A stretch of DNA of 7,797 nt from Verrucomicrobiota bacterium (GTDB lineage Bacteria; Verrucomicrobiota; Verrucomicrobiia; Verrucomicrobiales; DEV007). The stretch lies in NCBI GenBank assembly GCA_027618625.1, contig JAQCER010000122.1, positions 1 through 7,797 of the forward strand. The letters are read 5' to 3'. This document shows positions 5,740-7,797 of this stretch, piece by piece (position 1 is the first letter of the stretch; each line of letters starts with the position of its first letter). The notes below the pieces were generated by a model that was not told where the DNA came from, ran no database searches, and saw only the letters and a program-made list of their open reading frames with translations. The position numbers and the translations under genes were made by a program.

Positions 5740-7797
5740 TTACTCCTGGCTGACCCGCAGTCTCATGTATTTCACTGCGCCGTTGCCAACAGTCAGCGGG
5801 GAGCCTACTGAGATGGTGGTCGTGCCGTTGCCGTTGTCAGTGGTAGACAGGTTTGTCACCTGGCCATCACCGGTCCAATTCTGAAGGTCGGCGGAAGTTT
5901 CAACCGTAAAGGTCACTCCAGGAGCATCAGTGCGGCGCACGTAGGTGAAGGCAAGGTATTCGGCGCCGCCTGATGTGGTGGTCGCAACGGATGTGAGGCT
6001 CTCCACTGGCACTCCGAGCAGGTCTGCTCCCAAGGCAAAGCTCAGGAATCCCGGATCGGGGCCGGAATCTTCAGCTCCGGGGGAGCCATTGACGGCACCG
6101 CTGGCGCGCCAGTTGCTCGCATTGCCGTGATCCGGCGCGGACTGCGGGTTAACAAGCACCAACGACGGGCCATCACCGTCGGCTTCTGCTGGCCAAGGGG
6201 CGGAATCTTCATAGAGGAACGAATGAATCGTCGCTCCCGCGGCATCCACCAGGGTAATGGTTTCACCGCTATTCCTGAGGTTTCCCCCGGACCATTCGCC
6301 CAGAATGCTGGGGTCGAGACCATTGCCATAACGCTCGCGGAAGGCGGCGGTGTCACTGACCAGCAGGCCGTAGGCTCCGGGGGCCAGCGTGAGCTGACCA
6401 AGTGTCAGTTCGCCAAAGGGCTCACCATCGAGGAAGCGGATGCCGTTCAGGTCGATGGCTTGTGCACCGACATTTTGAAGCTCCATGAATTCGAAGGCAT
6501 CGCCACCGACTGGGTTGTACATCAGCTCCGACACTTGCAGAACTTTGGCAAGGGCGGATCGCTGGCCGAGCGATGGATCGACGAGCATCACGTATTCGAA
6601 GTCCACGATGAATCCAATAGCCGCGTCGGTAGAAGCAAAAATACCGCCTTTGTGCACCTTCGAATTTGCGGGCAGCGGCATGGAAAACTGAGTGTTCCAC
6701 GATCCGTCTTCCCGCCACTCGAACTCCAAGGTATTACCGGAACGCACGATCCTTACCGTCAGGCTATCCGTGCCGCTGTAGTCGAGCGCGTTCAGAGTTA
6801 CCACAGACCCATTCGGATTAATTCTAACAGCTGACAAGGTGCGCCCGTCGCGGCTGCCGTAGGCATAGCGGTAATCAGCATTGGCTTCGGTAGTCGATAT
6901 CATGAGTCCGGTCATGAATTGATCGAACTGGCGATTGGTGATTTCGAAATCGGTGACGAGAGCAAAGTCACCGGCAGGCATGTCGCGCCAGATCAGGGGA
7001 TGCTGCGGAGCAGGCAGTCCACCACCCCCCTGCGATACTTCGCGGGCGGCGATGTTCACCCGCATGCCGAAAACTGCGTCCGAGCTGCGGGCGCTATCAT
7101 TGTGCAGATCGACGGCGAGCACGTTGGTTCCGCTCTTGAGTGCAAGCGAGCCGTCGGCGACGATGAGATCTTCCTCGACCACGCCTTCCTCATCTACCTT
7201 CGTCGCTACCGTCGAGGCATCGATATCGCCTCCCGGCAATCGAACACGGCCCAGCTCCTGGCCATTCAGGAAGAAGCGAGCACCGTCATCGAGAATCGCA
7301 TCGATCGAGATCTCTGAGCCTACCGGATCGAGTGTGAATTCAAACTCCGTGCGCAGGAAGTAAGTCGTAAGGCCATTGGCTGAATCTCTGGCCAAGGCCG
7401 TCTGAAGGGCGGGATCAGGAAGCGTGCGGGATTCGAATCCAAACAATCCCGGCCCTGACTTCCAGCCAGCGTCATCGTAATCTGGCGCTGCGAACGCGGT
7501 GCCGAAGTCGGTATTGGAATCATCGAAGCTCCAGACGGATCCGAGGTCCACATAAGTCACTGGATCTGGCAGCGGCGGGGGAAGCGGAGCGAGAGGCTGC
7601 GCACGGTCAGCGGACAGGGTCAGCTTCAATCGACCGGGGGACTCGCCATTCACATCATAGGAAGCGTCTCTCGGCAAATTATCCAGAGGGCTTGCATTCA
7701 CCACAGTCCAGAAATCCTCGAGGTAACCATCGTTGAAACTGCTGAATCCGTTGGGCCCATACACCGAGGCTTCACGCATCATCGAAGTCGACTTACT
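5740..7797 (-). CDS. Lamin-tail-domain multi-domain extracellular protein (5' partial)
   Basis: The minus-strand frame ends at TAA (5742-5740) and stays open to the right edge. The first ATG at 7782 is preceded by five open codons, so the true start and any signal peptide probably lie outside. From that ATG, 680 residues are visible. Residues about 14-60 (LEDFWTVVNA, GRLKLTLSADR) look like the first half of a DUF1349/LamG-type beta-sandwich. Residues about 75-248 (VWSFDDSNTDFG, DAILDDGARFFLNGQELG, GTNVLAVDLHN) look like a galactose-binding-like jelly roll. Residues 262-400 (LIWRDMPAGDFALVTDFEI, GGIFAS) look like the rest of the sandwich. Residues about 413-562 are a lamin tail domain (VSELMYNPVGGDAFEFMELQN through NWRASGAVNGSPG). 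Residues 577-680 form a Verrucomicrobiota-style C-terminal beta domain. Likely a secreted or surface adhesion or glycan-binding protein; no catalytic site seen. It converges on the CotH gene. Confidence 0.85.
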   Translation of the reverse strand, partial: SKSTSMMREASVYGPNGFSSFNDGYLEDFWTVVNASPLDNLPRDASYDVNGESPGRLKLTLSADRAQPLAPLPPPLPDPVTYVDLGSVWSFDDSNTDFGTAFAAPDYDDAGWKSGPGLFGFESRTLPDPALQTALARDSANGLTTYFLRTEFEFTLDPVGSEISIDAILDDGARFFLNGQELGRVRLPGGDIDASTVATKVDEEGVVEEDLIVADGSLALKSGTNVLAVDLHNDSARSSDAVFGMRVNIAAREVSQGGGGLPAPQHPLIWRDMPAGDFALVTDFEITNRQFDQFMTGLMISTTEANADYRYAYGSRDGRTLSAVRINPNGSVVTLNALDYSGTDSLTVRIVRSGNTLEFEWREDGSWNTQFSMPLPANSKVHKGGIFASTDAAIGFIVDFEYVMLVDPSLGQRSALAKVLQVSELMYNPVGGDAFEFMELQNVGAQAIDLNGIRFLDGEPFGELTLGQLTLAPGAYGLLVSDTAAFRERYGNGLDPSILGEWSGGNLRNSGETITLVDAAGATIHSFLYEDSAPWPAEADGDGPSLVLVNPQSAPDHGNASNWRASGAVNGSPGAEDSGPDPGFLSFALGADLLGVPVESLTSVATTTSGGAEYLAFTYVRRTDAPGVTFTVETSADLQNWTGDGQVTNLSTTDNGNGTTTISVGSPLTVGNGAVKYMRLRVSQE

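Noticed and set aside
6127..6834. Open frame of 235 codons on the plus strand inside the lamin-tail gene
   Set aside because: Fully antisense to the conserved lamin tail domain coding sequence, with no recognisable motifs.

Overview
The window looks like chromosomal DNA from a member of the PVC group, most likely Verrucomicrobiota, with Planctomycetota as the alternative. This rests on protein families rather than on any rRNA marker. The window holds a PVC-type 'putative membrane-bound dehydrogenase' protein, a secreted PQQ-like beta-propeller protein whose mature N-terminus carries a WPSWRGP motif, a secreted CotH-family kinase, and a large lamin-tail-domain surface protein with a C-terminal module of the FTVETSADLQNW / YMRLRVSQE type common in Verrucomicrobiota.

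Layout: three genes read left to right and one reads right to left. (1) Positions 1-2457, 5'-truncated by the window edge: a beta-propeller, an alpha-helical repeat region and a C-terminal type I copper (cupredoxin) domain. (2) Positions 2573-3886: a 437-residue exported PQQ-like beta-propeller protein. (3) Positions 3956-5608: a 550-residue exported CotH-like kinase. (4) Positions 5740-7797 on the minus strand, 5'-truncated by the right edge: a multi-domain extracellular protein whose visible part contains a split beta-sandwich, a galactose-binding-like domain, a lamin tail domain and a C-terminal beta domain. Gaps between genes are 115, 69 and 131 bases, so no stretch over 300 bases lacks a gene. 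No tRNA, rRNA, CRISPR array or insertion sequence was seen.

How the genes work together is uncertain. Genes 2 and 3 have clear signal peptides, and genes 1 and 4 belong to families that are normally exported, so the theme is the cell envelope or extracellular space. Gene 1 is probably redox-linked through its copper domain. The CotH kinase could act on exported proteins, and CotH and lamin-tail domains often occur in the same polypeptide in this phylum. Here they lie in convergent neighbouring genes, at least in the part that is visible.

The most notable non-coding signal is a parS-like 16-mer at 2548-2563, just upstream of and overlapping the possible starts of gene 2. Other points of interest are the azurin-like copper site in a protein family better known for heme, an apparent domain-in-domain insertion in the minus-strand protein, and a triple 12-base repeat after gene 2.
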